Position numbers and translations under genes: made by a program. Below the pieces are notes generated by a model that saw nothing but the letters and a program-made list of their open reading frames with translations, was not told the origin of the DNA and ran no database searches. Shown here one piece after another: positions 25,102 through 34,284 of a stretch of DNA of 64,000 nt. Numbering within the stretch: position 1 is the stretch's first letter; each line of letters opens with the position of its first letter. The stretch is from Parabacteroides distasonis (GTDB lineage: Bacteria; Bacteroidota; Bacteroidia; Bacteroidales; Tannerellaceae), in NCBI GenBank assembly GCA_015060925.1, contig SUXM01000006.1:1-64000 (forward strand), given 5' to 3'.

Positions 25102-25392
25102 ATGGAATTAGGTACAGCTGTTAAAACTATAAGAAAAAAGAAAGGTTTTACTCAAAAAGAGTTAGCTACAATGTGTAGTATATCAACAAATGCTCTATGT
25201 AGTATTGAAAATAACAAAACAATACCATCAAGATCCACTCTCAATAAGATATGTGAAAGTCTCAGTGTACCTAATGCCTATCTTTTATTCTTATGTATAA
25301 CAGATGAGGACATTCCAGCAGAAAGCAATGTTTTGTTTAAGGCGTTATACGAGCCTATGAAGAAAGTATTGTTGGAAGACATTTCTAAATAG
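25102..25392 (+). CDS. XRE-family transcriptional regulator, 96 aa
   Basis: Residues 5-60 are a cro/C1-type helix-turn-helix: VKTIRKKKGFTQKELATMCSI, then TNALCSIENNKTIPSRSTLNKIC. The short C-terminal part is helical (VLFKALYEPMKKVLLEDIS). Size and shape resemble controller (C) proteins of restriction-modification systems and small antitoxins. It is separated from the RM genes by about 1.3 kb, so a C-protein role is doubtful. Next gene is another XRE protein. Confidence 0.75.
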   Translation: MELGTAVKTIRKKKGFTQKELATMCSISTNALCSIENNKTIPSRSTLNKICESLSVPNAYLLFLCITDEDIPAESNVLFKALYEPMKKVLLEDISK

Positions 25393-25424
25393 TTAATGAA
25401 TACCTTAATAATAAGGAATGAGTT

Positions 25425-25736
25425 ATGGAAAAGACAAAAGAAAATACCTTGATGAATTGTAGTAATCTTGATGAACTACTGAATGTAGAGTTTGGAGAGA
25501 TTGGAACTTCTTCTCGTGATGAATTTGAAAAAGAGACTGAAGCTTTTTGTCTTGCTCAAACTCTTAAAGAAGAACGTATTCGTGCAGGATTGACTCAGGA
25601 ACAATTGGCAGAAAGAATTGGAACGAAAAAAAGTTATATATCAAGGTTAGAAAATGGTAAAGCTAATGTTCAATTAACTACGCTTTTTAAAATATTAGAA
25701 GGACTTGGTCGTCGTGTAAGCCTTACCATTTTATGA
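25425..25736 (+). CDS. HigA-like XRE antitoxin, orphan
   Basis: 103 aa. The N-terminal acidic half (LDELLNVEFGEIGTSSRDEFEKETEAFCLAQTLKEER) and C-terminal HTH (AGLTQEQLAERIGTKKSYISRLENGKANVQLTTLFKILEGLG) match HigA-type antitoxins of Bacteroidales, which normally follow a HigB/RelE toxin gene. No toxin gene precedes it here: the 32 bases upstream hold only a leader and the next gene is another XRE regulator. It is therefore either a solitary regulator or what remains of a HigBA pair. Confidence 0.75.
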   Translation: MEKTKENTLMNCSNLDELLNVEFGEIGTSSRDEFEKETEAFCLAQTLKEERIRAGLTQEQLAERIGTKKSYISRLENGKANVQLTTLFKILEGLGRRVSLTIL

Positions 25737-25887
25737 TGTTAAATATCAGAAAAAGAACTATGAATGATAAACAAATAATAGCGCTATGTTCAGATAAGGG
25801 TAAATTTAAGGTTGATTCGATATAGATTATCATAAAAAAATGATAATCTATATGTAATATTCCAAAAATAATTAGCATTTGTCATGC
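25737..25887. other. Short region with a perfect 14-bp inverted repeat
   Basis: A 21-codon open frame (ATG 25761) matches nothing known. At 25820-25853 the arms ATATAGATTATCAT and ATGATAATCTATAT are perfectly complementary around a six-A loop. No T tract follows, so it is a hairpin or operator rather than a standard terminator. Confidence 0.5.
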
Positions 25888-25976
25888 TGTTAGGAGGGTT
25901 AAGCCTTTGGACTTGGCTGAGATTATACCCTATGAACCTGATATGTATAATAATAGCGCAGGGAAACGGTATGGTA
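25888..25976 (+). ncRNA. TPP (thi-box) riboswitch aptamer
   Basis: The thi-box words appear in order: GGCTGAGATTATACCC (25915-25930), then TGAACCTGAT (25933-25942), ATAAT, and AGCGCAGGGAAACGG near the end. The upstream GGGTT (about 25896-25900) can pair with the ACCC to form P2. These are the most conserved positions of the thiamine pyrophosphate aptamer. The P1 stem is poorly visible. No thiamine gene follows, only decayed sequence and then glpA about 460 bases downstream. Confidence 0.75.
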
Positions 25977-26400
25977 TTCATTGTTGTAGGTTTTATAGTA
26001 CAAGGCCGTATTCTTTGGATTGTATAAAATGTATAACAATGAGGACCTCCATTTCGAACCATCTGCTTTTGGCTGCAATCGCTGCCGTTCGGTCTAAAAG
26101 ACCTCCTTCCTCTGTACAATTCACCATTATGTAGTAAAGAATCATTTCGCCAATGCGTATCCTGCTGTCATGAATCTTGCTCCTATACTTGGTTTTGATG
26201 GATATGAGGATATAATTCTAGAATTGAAAAAAAGAATTTGGGCGAAGTTTCCATGATAGGAGCTATTTATCACAGTAAAGTTTTGGATAGTCTAAAATAT
26301 CTTGATTCATACAAATAATTATTTATTTCTTTTTCGTTAGATTTTTCCAGAGATATGTATTAATTTTGTGGGGATAGGCTTAAAGTGTCTGTTATATAGA
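25977..26400 (+). other. Decayed region downstream of the TPP riboswitch
   Basis: No intact gene over about 420 bases. GGTCTAAAAGACC at 26090-26102 could be part of an expression platform. A 40-codon open stretch (about 26132-26257, NHFANAYPAVMNLAP..., closed by stops) looks coding in composition but I do not recognise it. Probably the remnant of whatever gene the riboswitch once controlled. Confidence 0.4.
26361..26368 (+). promoter_or_regulatory. -7 promoter box for the glp operon
   Basis: TAATTTTG fits TAnnTTTG, giving a leader of about 60 bases before glpA. Confidence 0.4.
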
Positions 26401-26432
26401 ATTTACATAAATGAACAGAAGCAATATAACTC

Positions 26433-28067
26433 ATGGGAGAAAATAGAAAAAACCATTACGATGTGATTATCATAGGCGGTGGAATCACTGGTGCTGGTAC
26501 GGCTCGTGATTGTGCGTTACGAGGTCTGAAAACGCTTTTGGTTGAGCGTTCAGATTTGACGAACGGGGCAACGGGACGTAACCATGGCTTGCTTCATAGT
26601 GGAGCGAGATATGCGGTGACAGATCAAGAATCGGCAACGGAATGTATCGAGGAGAATATGATTTTGCGCAAGGTGGCGCGTCATTGCGTGGAAGAGACGG
26701 ACGGTCTGTTTATTACCTTGCCGGAAGATGATTTGGCGTTTCAAAATACTTTCATTGATGCATGTACACGTGCCGGTATCCGGGCAGAAGCGATTGACCC
26801 GGAAGAGGCCAAACGGTTGGAACCATCGGTCAACCCCTCTTTGATTGGTGCTGTTCGTGTGCCGGATGGTTCGGTCGATCCATTCCGTCTGACAACCGCC
26901 AATGCGTTGGATGCCCGCTTGCATGGGGCTGAAATCTTGACCTACCATGAGGTGATAGGGTTTATCAAGGATGGTAAACGGGTTGTCGGGGTCAAACTTT
27001 TTAACCGACAAACCAAGAATGAAGTGGAAGCCTATGGTACGATTACGGTCAATGCAGCTGGTATTTGGGGGCATCGTATTGCTGAGATGGCTGGAGCGAC
27101 AGTCAATATGTTTCCGGCAAAAGGAGCATTGTTGATCTTCGGGCATCGTGTAAACAATTTGGTGTTGAACCGTTGTCGTAAACCGGCCGATGCCGATATT
27201 TTGGTGCCGGGTGATACGATTTGTGTGATAGGTACAACCTCCAGCCGTGTGCCTTATGATGAAATAGATAAGATGCATGTTACTCCTGAGGAGGTGGATT
27301 TGTTGCTTCGTGAAGGAGAAAAATTAGCTCCCTGTTTGGCTACTACCCGTATTTTACGTGCATACGCCGGAGTGCGCCCATTGGTAGCTGCGGATAATGA
27401 CCCTTCCGGCCGTAGTATCAGTCGTGGTATTGTTTGCTTGGATCATGAAACACGTGATGATATTCCTGGATTCATTACGATTACAGGAGGTAAATTGATG
27501 ACTTACCGTTTGATGGCTGAGTGGGCTACCGATTTGGTATGTAAGAAATTGAATATAGATAAGAAATGTCAGACTGCAGAAATTTGTTTGCCGGGATCTG
27601 AATCTGTAGAAGAACCGGAAGAAAAGAAATCCGATAAGGAATATGTGGCTCCTAAAACCAGTATTGGTACGCGTGCGGCAGAAGGACGTCATGGCTCAAT
27701 GAGTAAAAAGATCTCTGCGGAAAACAGATATGACCGTTCCCTTGTCTGTGAATGTGAAGAGGTGTCGATCGGGGAGGTCAATTATGCGATCAAAGAACTT
27801 CGTGTGCAAAACCTGATCAACTTGCGCCGCCGTACACGTGTGGGGATGGGAACTTGTCAAGGTGAACTTTGTGCCTGTCGGGCTGCCGGATTGTTGAGCA
27901 AAGCGAATGGATGTGCGGAAAAGGCACAAGAAGATTTGGCAGATTTCTTGAATGAACGTTGGCGTGGTATGTATCCTGTCGCTTGGAGTGAGACACTTTG
28001 TGAAACGCAGTTTACCTCATGGGTGTATGAAGGTATTTGCGGGCTTGACACATTTGCGGAAAAATAA
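26433..28067 (+). CDS. glpA: Anaerobic glycerol-3-phosphate dehydrogenase, subunit A
   Basis: 544 aa. FAD-linked catalytic subunit that oxidises sn-glycerol 3-phosphate to dihydroxyacetone phosphate and passes electrons through GlpB/GlpC to the quinone pool. The N-terminal dinucleotide motif VIIIGGGITGAGTARDC is present, as are ERSDLTNGATGRNHGLLHSGARYAV, the barrel GVRPLVAAD and ITGGKLMTYRLMAEWATD. The C-terminal BFD-like [2Fe-2S] domain has CECEE...GMGTCQGELCACR (residues about 440-485). First gene of an eight-gene same-strand run, followed 13 bases later by glpB. Confidence 0.95.
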   Translation: MGENRKNHYDVIIIGGGITGAGTARDCALRGLKTLLVERSDLTNGATGRNHGLLHSGARYAVTDQESATECIEENMILRKVARHCVEETDGLFITLPEDDLAFQNTFIDACTRAGIRAEAIDPEEAKRLEPSVNPSLIGAVRVPDGSVDPFRLTTANALDARLHGAEILTYHEVIGFIKDGKRVVGVKLFNRQTKNEVEAYGTITVNAAGIWGHRIAEMAGATVNMFPAKGALLIFGHRVNNLVLNRCRKPADADILVPGDTICVIGTTSSRVPYDEIDKMHVTPEEVDLLLREGEKLAPCLATTRILRAYAGVRPLVAADNDPSGRSISRGIVCLDHETRDDIPGFITITGGKLMTYRLMAEWATDLVCKKLNIDKKCQTAEICLPGSESVEEPEEKKSDKEYVAPKTSIGTRAAEGRHGSMSKKISAENRYDRSLVCECEEVSIGEVNYAIKELRVQNLINLRRRTRVGMGTCQGELCACRAAGLLSKANGCAEKAQEDLADFLNERWRGMYPVAWSETLCETQFTSWVYEGICGLDTFAEK

Positions 28068-28080
28068 ATAAGAATAGGCC

Positions 28081-29307
28081 ATGAAATTTGATACAATTAT
28101 TATAGGAGGAGGTTTAAGCGGATTGGTAACCGGTATCTCTTTGTCTAAAAGAGGACAAAAATGTCTGATTATCTCATCCGGACAGAGTGCGTTGCATTTC
28201 TTCTCCGGTTCTTTTGAACTTTATGGAAATGAGGATAAACCTTTGGAGGCATTTGCTAAATTGGAATCGGACCATCCTTATGCCAAGATCGGTTTAGATA
28301 GAATCAAGACTTTGACAGAGGAGGTACAACCTTTCTTTAAAGAGATGAATATCTCATTGGCAGGATCAGCGGAACGTAACCATTACCGGATAACCCCGTT
28401 AGGGTTGCTTAAGCCGGCTTGGTTGACGTTGGATGAATATGCGATGGTAGAAGATCCGAATCAAATGCCTTGGAAGAAGGTGGCGATTTTTAATATAGAG
28501 GGATTCTTGGATTTTCATCCAAGTTTTGTCGCATCCGGTTTAGCGAAACAGGGGGTAGAGAGTGTGATTACTTCTATCTCGATGCCGGAATTGGAACGTA
28601 TCCGTAAGAATCCGACCGAGATGCGTGCGACCAACATTGCCAAGGCATTGACTGGTGAAACGTTGGCCCATTTGGCGCGTGAGATCAATGCTGCAAGTAA
28701 AGAGGTTGAAGCTGTGTTGATGCCGACAGTCGTAGGGTTGTATGACAAAGAGACGGTTGAAGAGCTGAAACGGCAAGTGGACAAACCGCTTTATTTCATT
28801 GCGACACTACCTCCTTCCGTTCCGGGAATCCGGGTACAGATCACCTTACGTAAACGTTTCCAAGAATTAGGAGGTGTCTATATGTTGGGAGATACGGTCT
28901 TGGGTGGTGAGATTGTGGATGGCAAATTGAAATCCATTCAAACAACCAACCATGGAAACATGAAGTTTGAGGCTGACCATTTCGTCTTGGCTACCGGTAG
29001 TTTCTTCAGCCATGGTATTGTCGCCTCTTCGGATAAGGTGTATGAGCCGATTTTGGGATTGGATGTGGATGCGGAAGGAAGCCGTTCGGAATGGTATGAC
29101 CGGAATCTTTTCAAACCACAGCCCTATATGAAGTTTGGGGTATCGACAGATGCCAACTTCCGGGTGAAGAAGGAGGGTAAGACGCTTTCTAATATGTATG
29201 CGGTAGGCGCAGTTTTGAGCGGATTCAATCCGATCAAGGAGGGATGTGGAGCCGGTGTCTCTATCTTGACCTCTTTGAGTGTGGCTCATGAAATACTAAA
29301 AAAATAA
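28081..29307 (+). CDS. glpB: Anaerobic glycerol-3-phosphate dehydrogenase, subunit B
   Basis: 408 aa. Flavoprotein partner of GlpA with its own FAD-binding N-terminus (DTIIIGGGLSGLVTGISLSKRGQKCLI), and the conserved ALHFFSGSFELYG, LGLLKPAWLT, LPPSVPGIRVQ and ATGSFFSHGIVA segments. Ends with NPIKEGCGAGVSILTSLS. Length agrees with the family. It transfers electrons from GlpA to GlpC at the membrane. Sits between glpA and glpC with gaps of 13 and 14 bases, so one transcript is certain in practice. Confidence 0.93.
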   Translation: MKFDTIIIGGGLSGLVTGISLSKRGQKCLIISSGQSALHFFSGSFELYGNEDKPLEAFAKLESDHPYAKIGLDRIKTLTEEVQPFFKEMNISLAGSAERNHYRITPLGLLKPAWLTLDEYAMVEDPNQMPWKKVAIFNIEGFLDFHPSFVASGLAKQGVESVITSISMPELERIRKNPTEMRATNIAKALTGETLAHLAREINAASKEVEAVLMPTVVGLYDKETVEELKRQVDKPLYFIATLPPSVPGIRVQITLRKRFQELGGVYMLGDTVLGGEIVDGKLKSIQTTNHGNMKFEADHFVLATGSFFSHGIVASSDKVYEPILGLDVDAEGSRSEWYDRNLFKPQPYMKFGVSTDANFRVKKEGKTLSNMYAVGAVLSGFNPIKEGCGAGVSILTSLSVAHEILKK

Positions 29308-29321
29308 TCAGGGTAAAGAAT

Positions 29322-30560
29322 ATGGAACAGAATAAAAACGACATGAGTTTTGAGCAGTGTATAAAATGTACTGTCTGTACAGTTTACTGCCCTGTAACAG
29401 CTGTTAATCCGGAGTATCCCGGTCCTAAACAGGCTGGTCCGGATGGAGAACGTTACCGTTTGAAGAATCCCTACTTTTATGATGATTCGTTGGATTACTG
29501 TTTGAATTGCAAACGGTGTGAGGTGGCTTGTCCATCCAACGTGAAGATTGGGGATATTATCCAGTCTGCCCGTTTGAAATATAGCAAGAAGAAACCGAAA
29601 TTACGTGATTATATGTTAGCTAATACGGACATCATGGGTACATTGGCTACCACATTTGCTCCGTTGGTCAATGCTTCGTTGAAATTAGCCCCGGTAAAGG
29701 GATTGATGGATCAGGTATTGGCTATTGATCATCACCGGACTTTTCCTGCTTATAGCGGACAGAAATTTGAAACATGGTTCAAGAAGGAGGTGGCAGATAA
29801 ACAGGAGGCCTATAAGCAACATGTAAGCTATTTCCATGGATGTTATGCTAATTATAACTATCCGAAATTAGGAAAAGATTTCGTGAAGGTTCTGAATGCG
29901 ATAGGTTATGGCGTGCGTCTGTTGGATAAGGAAAAATGTTGCGGGGTGGCTTTGATTGCCAACAATATGGCTGATCAGGCAAAAAAACAGGCTGAAATTA
30001 ATATCGGTTCAATCCGAAAGGCTGTACAATCCGGTCAGTCGGTATTGACAACCAGCTCTACCTGTACATTTACCATGCGTGATGAATACCCTCATATCCT
30101 GCAAATGGATAATGCAGATGTGCGGGATAGTATCATGTTGGCAACCAAGTTTGTGTTTGAACTGTTGGATGCCGGAAAGGTAAAGTTGGCCTTTAAGAAA
30201 GATTACAAGAAGCGTATAGCTTATCATACACCGTGCCACATGGAGAAGTTGGGATGGTCGATATATTCCACCTCTTTGATGCAAATAATTCCGGGAGTGG
30301 ATTTTGTGATGTTGGATTCCCAATGTTGCGGGATTGCCGGTACGTATGGGTTTAAGAAAGAGAATTATCCCTATTCGCAAAAGATCGGTGAACCGTTGTT
30401 TAAACAGATTCAAGATTTAAAGGTGGATTTGGTTGCGACAGATTGCGAAACCTGTAAATGGCAGATTGAGATGAGTACGGGTGTTGCGGTGGAGAATCCG
30501 ATTTCTATTTTGGCCGATGCATTGGATGTAGAGGCCACTGAACAGTTGAATAAAGCGTGA
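29322..30560 (+). CDS. glpC: Anaerobic glycerol-3-phosphate dehydrogenase, Fe-S subunit C
   Basis: 412 aa. Two [4Fe-4S] clusters near the N-terminus, in CIKCTVCTVYCPV and CLNCKRCEVACPSNVK, then two CCG-type cysteine-rich domains (HGCYANYNYPKLG...CCGVALIANN, and HTPCHMEKLGWS...CCGIAGTYGFKKENY). It anchors GlpAB to the membrane and delivers electrons to menaquinone. Length and domain order match E. coli GlpC. Followed by the glycerol-1-phosphate dehydrogenase gene after 27 bases. Confidence 0.93.
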   Translation: MEQNKNDMSFEQCIKCTVCTVYCPVTAVNPEYPGPKQAGPDGERYRLKNPYFYDDSLDYCLNCKRCEVACPSNVKIGDIIQSARLKYSKKKPKLRDYMLANTDIMGTLATTFAPLVNASLKLAPVKGLMDQVLAIDHHRTFPAYSGQKFETWFKKEVADKQEAYKQHVSYFHGCYANYNYPKLGKDFVKVLNAIGYGVRLLDKEKCCGVALIANNMADQAKKQAEINIGSIRKAVQSGQSVLTTSSTCTFTMRDEYPHILQMDNADVRDSIMLATKFVFELLDAGKVKLAFKKDYKKRIAYHTPCHMEKLGWSIYSTSLMQIIPGVDFVMLDSQCCGIAGTYGFKKENYPYSQKIGEPLFKQIQDLKVDLVATDCETCKWQIEMSTGVAVENPISILADALDVEATEQLNKA

Positions 30561-30587
30561 ATCATAAAAAATGAATATAATTCTATT

Positions 30588-31931
30588 ATGGACAGAGTAA
30601 AAATTGCATTAGAAAATGCCACACAGACAAAAGCACTTCTTTTAGGTAAAGGAGTATTGTCTTCCATTGCAACTCTATTTAAAGAACAATTCCCCGGAAA
30701 GCGGGCTATTATCGTTGCGGATACAACTACATATAAGGTAGCCGGAGAGGCTGTTTACCGTTTCTTGGAAGAGGGTGGAGTAGAGCAGGACGCACCCTTT
30801 ATCTTTGACGATCCGGACATGCATGCCGAATGGAAATTTATTGAACGTTTGGATGCATATTTGGCTACAACCGATGCGATTCCGGTAGCTGTAGGTTCGG
30901 GAACCATCAATGATACAACCAAACTTTCCTCTTCACATACAGATCGTCGATATATGACAGTGGCAACAGCCGCATCTATGGATGGTTATACGGCATTTGG
31001 TGCCTCTATTACGAAGGATGGAGCTAAGCAGACATTTGCTTGTCCTGCTCCTCAGGCTTTGGTCGCTGATATTGATATTATCGCTACGGCTCCGAAAGAT
31101 ATGACTGCAAGTGGTTTTGGTGACCTGTTTGCAAAGGTACCTGCCGGTGCAGACTGGATTATTGCAGATGGGTTAGGAGTTGAGCCAATTGATGATTTGG
31201 CATTCTCTATCGTTCAAGATGGTTTGCAAGATGCTTTAAGCGATCCGGAAGGTGCTCGTAATGGAGATAGCCAGGCTTTAAGCCGATTGATTGAAGGGTT
31301 GTTGTTAGGAGGTTTTGCGATGCAGGCTTATCCAAAATCAAGTCGTCCGGCGAGTGGGGCAGAACATCAGTTCAGCCACTTGTGGAATATGCAGCATCAT
31401 GTGATGGAAAATGGTGTAACCCCTTCACATGGATTCCAGGTAAGTATCGGTACGTTGGTCTCTTTGGCATTCTATGAAGAGCTGATGAAGAGCGATATGA
31501 AAGCGATTGACATTGAAGCCTGTGTGAAGGCTTGGCCGACTTTGGAAGAGGCTGAAGCCAAAGCCATCGAGATGTTCAAGGGTACAGATTTTCCGATGAT
31601 TGGTGCGACTGAAATTAAGGCTAAGTATATCCCGCATGATGAATTGCGTGAACAATTGACCCGTTTGGTCGAAAATTGGGATGCCATCAAGGAACGTTTA
31701 GGCAAGCAGTTAGTGTCCGTTAAGGAGGCTGTCAGACGTTTGGATGCGGTGGGTGCACCGACTCAACCGGAACAGATCGGTATTTCAAGAAAACGCCTGC
31801 GTGATAGTATCATTGAATCGCAACATATTCGCCGCCGTTTTACTATTTTGGATTTGGCTATCCGTGCTTGCAAGATAGATGAATGGACCAATAATATCTT
31901 TGGTAAAGAGGGGGTATGGCCGATAGACTGA
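30588..31931 (+). CDS. sn-glycerol-1-phosphate dehydrogenase family protein
   Basis: 447 aa. Interconverts dihydroxyacetone phosphate and sn-glycerol 1-phosphate with NAD(P)H; the family includes archaeal EgsA and Bacillus AraM. Seen: the nucleotide loop GSGTINDTTK (103-112), ATAASMDGYTA, and the metal ligands D179 in GFGDLF, H260 in GAEHQFSH and H281 in PSHGFQ. The C-terminus is about 50 residues longer than archaeal enzymes, as in bacterial members. Placed inside the glp operon between the G3P dehydrogenase and two transporters, it implies that both enantiomers of glycerol phosphate are handled. Confidence 0.88.
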   Translation: MDRVKIALENATQTKALLLGKGVLSSIATLFKEQFPGKRAIIVADTTTYKVAGEAVYRFLEEGGVEQDAPFIFDDPDMHAEWKFIERLDAYLATTDAIPVAVGSGTINDTTKLSSSHTDRRYMTVATAASMDGYTAFGASITKDGAKQTFACPAPQALVADIDIIATAPKDMTASGFGDLFAKVPAGADWIIADGLGVEPIDDLAFSIVQDGLQDALSDPEGARNGDSQALSRLIEGLLLGGFAMQAYPKSSRPASGAEHQFSHLWNMQHHVMENGVTPSHGFQVSIGTLVSLAFYEELMKSDMKAIDIEACVKAWPTLEEAEAKAIEMFKGTDFPMIGATEIKAKYIPHDELREQLTRLVENWDAIKERLGKQLVSVKEAVRRLDAVGAPTQPEQIGISRKRLRDSIIESQHIRRRFTILDLAIRACKIDEWTNNIFGKEGVWPID

Positions 31932-31960
31932 TGTGTAGTTTAATATTCTAATACTAAAAA

Positions 31961-33439
31961 ATGGATTCTAATAAGTTATTTAAATATTGGCAGTGGCGTA
32001 CGATCATTGCAACGATGATAGGTTATGCCCTGTTTTATTTTGTTCGTAAGAACTTCTCATTTGCGATACCAGGGTTGAGTGCCGAGTATGGGATTACCAA
32101 GACAAGTTTTGGTATAATCATGACCTTGATCACCATCGTCTATGGGGTATCTCGTTTTTTGAATGGTTTGGTGGCTGACCGTTTGAATGCTCGTTACCAC
32201 ATGGCAATCGGTCTGTTGCTTTGTGCGATTGCCAACTTTGCATTTGGATTTGGTGCGGATATCAGTACGTTGATAACAGGTGGACATACCGGAGGTCCGC
32301 AATTTACCAATACGTTGATTTTCTTCTTTGGAGTGGTGTTAATCTTGAATAATTTCTTGCAGGGAAGTGGTTTCCCACCGTGTGCCCGTTTGTTGACCCA
32401 CTGGATTCCGCCACAGGAGTTAGCAACAAAGATGTCTATCTGGAATACCTCTCATTCTATCGGGGCAAGTTTAGCGGCTATGTTATGTGGGTATATTATG
32501 GGTACGTTGGGTACGAACTTAAGTGCCAGTCCGGAGGTGGTGATTACGATTGCCCGTAATTTAAATATCGATATGGATGACACGATGCGTATGCAAAGTG
32601 TGATGGAATCGGCTGCCCATGTGGGTGCATGGCGTTGGTGTTTCTGGATTCCGGGTGCATTGGCATTTGTCGGAGCGATTGGTCTGTTTATGATGTTGCG
32701 TGATACACCCTCTTCTGTAGGGTTGCCGGAGATTCACAAGATCAATAAGAAAGGAAAGGAAAATGATGCCGAGTACAAAGCCTTTATCCGTGAAAAGGTT
32801 TTCCGTAACAAGTGGATTTGGATCTTGGGTATCGCAAACTTCTTTGTTTATATTGTCCGTTTTGCCGTATTGGACTGGGGACCAACCTTCTTGAAGGAGG
32901 CACGTGGTATGTCGTTGACCAATGCCGGTTGGACTGTTGCCATCTTTGAGATCTTCGGTATCATTGGTATGTTGGCGAGCGGATGGTTTACTGACCGTTT
33001 CTTAAAAGGGAAGGCACATCGTACGTGTGTATTCTGTATGATTGGGGTGGCTGTATTCATGACAATCTTTTTAAATATGCCGTTGGGAACCCCAATGTGG
33101 TTGATGGTAATTGTATTGGCGATGGCCGGCTTCTTTATCTATGGCCCGCAGGCATTGATTGGTATAGCTGCTGCTAACCAAGCGACCAACCGTGCGGCTG
33201 CTACAGCTAACGGTTTGACCGGATTGTTTGGCTATGCCAGCGGTATTGTTTCCGGTTTAGGTGTCGGTTACATGGTAGATTTGATTAACCAAACTAATCC
33301 GGATAAAAGTTGGGATTATGTATTCATGGCGATGATTGGTATCGCTGTTATTGGTACTTTAGTCTTCTTGTCCATGTGGGGCGCACAGGCGGATGGATAC
33401 GATGATGAACATGTTGAATCTAAAACTGAAAAAGCATAA
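31961..33439 (+). CDS. OPA-family organophosphate transporter (divergent GlpT/UhpT-like)
   Basis: 492 aa, 12 hydrophobic segments. Organophosphate:phosphate antiporter of the major facilitator superfamily. The substrate-site residues of GlpT are kept: Arg in FVRKNFSFAIPGL, His in SIWNTSHSIGA and Arg in YIVRFAVLDWGPT. It differs from classic GlpT in FPPCARLLTHW and in a long loop near residues 180-230, placing it nearer UhpC/UhpT-like members. It shares one base with the HAD phosphatase gene (TAATG). The second OPA gene at 34285 is closer to GlpT, so this one may take a different glycerophosphate. Confidence 0.82.
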   Translation: MDSNKLFKYWQWRTIIATMIGYALFYFVRKNFSFAIPGLSAEYGITKTSFGIIMTLITIVYGVSRFLNGLVADRLNARYHMAIGLLLCAIANFAFGFGADISTLITGGHTGGPQFTNTLIFFFGVVLILNNFLQGSGFPPCARLLTHWIPPQELATKMSIWNTSHSIGASLAAMLCGYIMGTLGTNLSASPEVVITIARNLNIDMDDTMRMQSVMESAAHVGAWRWCFWIPGALAFVGAIGLFMMLRDTPSSVGLPEIHKINKKGKENDAEYKAFIREKVFRNKWIWILGIANFFVYIVRFAVLDWGPTFLKEARGMSLTNAGWTVAIFEIFGIIGMLASGWFTDRFLKGKAHRTCVFCMIGVAVFMTIFLNMPLGTPMWLMVIVLAMAGFFIYGPQALIGIAAANQATNRAAATANGLTGLFGYASGIVSGLGVGYMVDLINQTNPDKSWDYVFMAMIGIAVIGTLVFLSMWGAQADGYDDEHVESKTEKA

Positions 33440-34272
33440 TGGATAACATAGTAAAAGAAAAATTAGCAAAGATCAAGCATGTAGCGCTTGACATGGATGG
33501 TACGATTTATATGGGAGATTCACTGTTTCCTTATACCATTCCTTTCCTTGAAAAGTTGAAACGGATGAATATCTCCTATTCATTTTTGACTAATAACCCA
33601 TCAAAGTCGTTGGACGATTACTTACAGAAGTTGGAAAAGATGGGTATCCATGCCACTGAAGAGGAGATGTATACGACTACTGTAGCTACTATCGACTATA
33701 TTAAAGCTCATTATCCGGAGGCTCGTCGTTTGTTCTTGTTGGGTACACCGAGTATGATTTCACAATTTGAAAAGGCCGGCTTTATCTCTACGGCAGATGA
33801 TGCGGCAGATGTACCTGACTTGATTGTGGCTGCATTCGATTTGACTTTGGTCTATTCTCGCTTGTGTCGGGCTGCATGGTGGATTTCTCAAGGTATCCCT
33901 TATATCGCAACGAATCCGGATAAGGTGTGTCCGACAAACCTTCCGACTGTCCTTCTAGATTGTGGCTCCATCTGTAAATGTTTGGAACATGCGACCGGTC
34001 GCCAGCCGGATATTACATTAGGTAAGCCGGATCCTAATATGTTGATTGGTATTCTCCAGCAGAAACAGTTGCAACCGGAAGAGATTGCCATGGTCGGAGA
34101 CCGTATCTATACCGATATAGCGATGGCACAAAACGCTGGAGCGGTAGGTGTGTTGGTTTTATCCGGAGAGACAACGATAGAGGTGGCTAACGCAGCTCCT
34201 AATCCTCCCGATGTGATTGCTGAAAATATCGGTGAATTAGGAGATTTGTTGGAACAGGCACAACAACATTAA
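33439..34272 (+). CDS. HAD-IIA (NagD-like) phosphatase
   Basis: 277 aa. Haloacid dehalogenase superfamily with the nucleophile loop ALDMDGTIYMG, motif II in SFLTNNPSKS, GKPDPNML carrying the Lys, and MVGDRIYTDIAMAQNAGA as the metal motif. The cap is of the C2 type used by NagD, glycerol-phosphate and phosphoglycolate phosphatases. In this operon it may dephosphorylate glycerol phosphate (either enantiomer) or phosphoglycolate. Overlaps the preceding transporter stop and precedes glpT by 12 bases, so it is tightly cotranscribed. Confidence 0.82.
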   Translation: MDNIVKEKLAKIKHVALDMDGTIYMGDSLFPYTIPFLEKLKRMNISYSFLTNNPSKSLDDYLQKLEKMGIHATEEEMYTTTVATIDYIKAHYPEARRLFLLGTPSMISQFEKAGFISTADDAADVPDLIVAAFDLTLVYSRLCRAAWWISQGIPYIATNPDKVCPTNLPTVLLDCGSICKCLEHATGRQPDITLGKPDPNMLIGILQQKQLQPEEIAMVGDRIYTDIAMAQNAGAVGVLVLSGETTIEVANAAPNPPDVIAENIGELGDLLEQAQQH

Positions 34273-34284
34273 TCCGTTTCTCGT

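Noticed and set aside
25102-25392. XRE protein as the controller of the HaeIII-like system
   Set aside because: It lies more than 1 kb downstream, after two unrelated genes, and no C-box was seen before the nuclease gene; the link is too weak to claim.
25790-26119. Open frame of 109 codons on the minus strand near the TPP element
   Set aside because: It overlaps the riboswitch and hairpin on the other strand and has no recognisable protein feature.
26132-26325. Possible coding remnant with NHFANAYPAVMNLAP
   Set aside because: Short, closed by stops, and not matched to any family I can name; left as unassigned decayed sequence.
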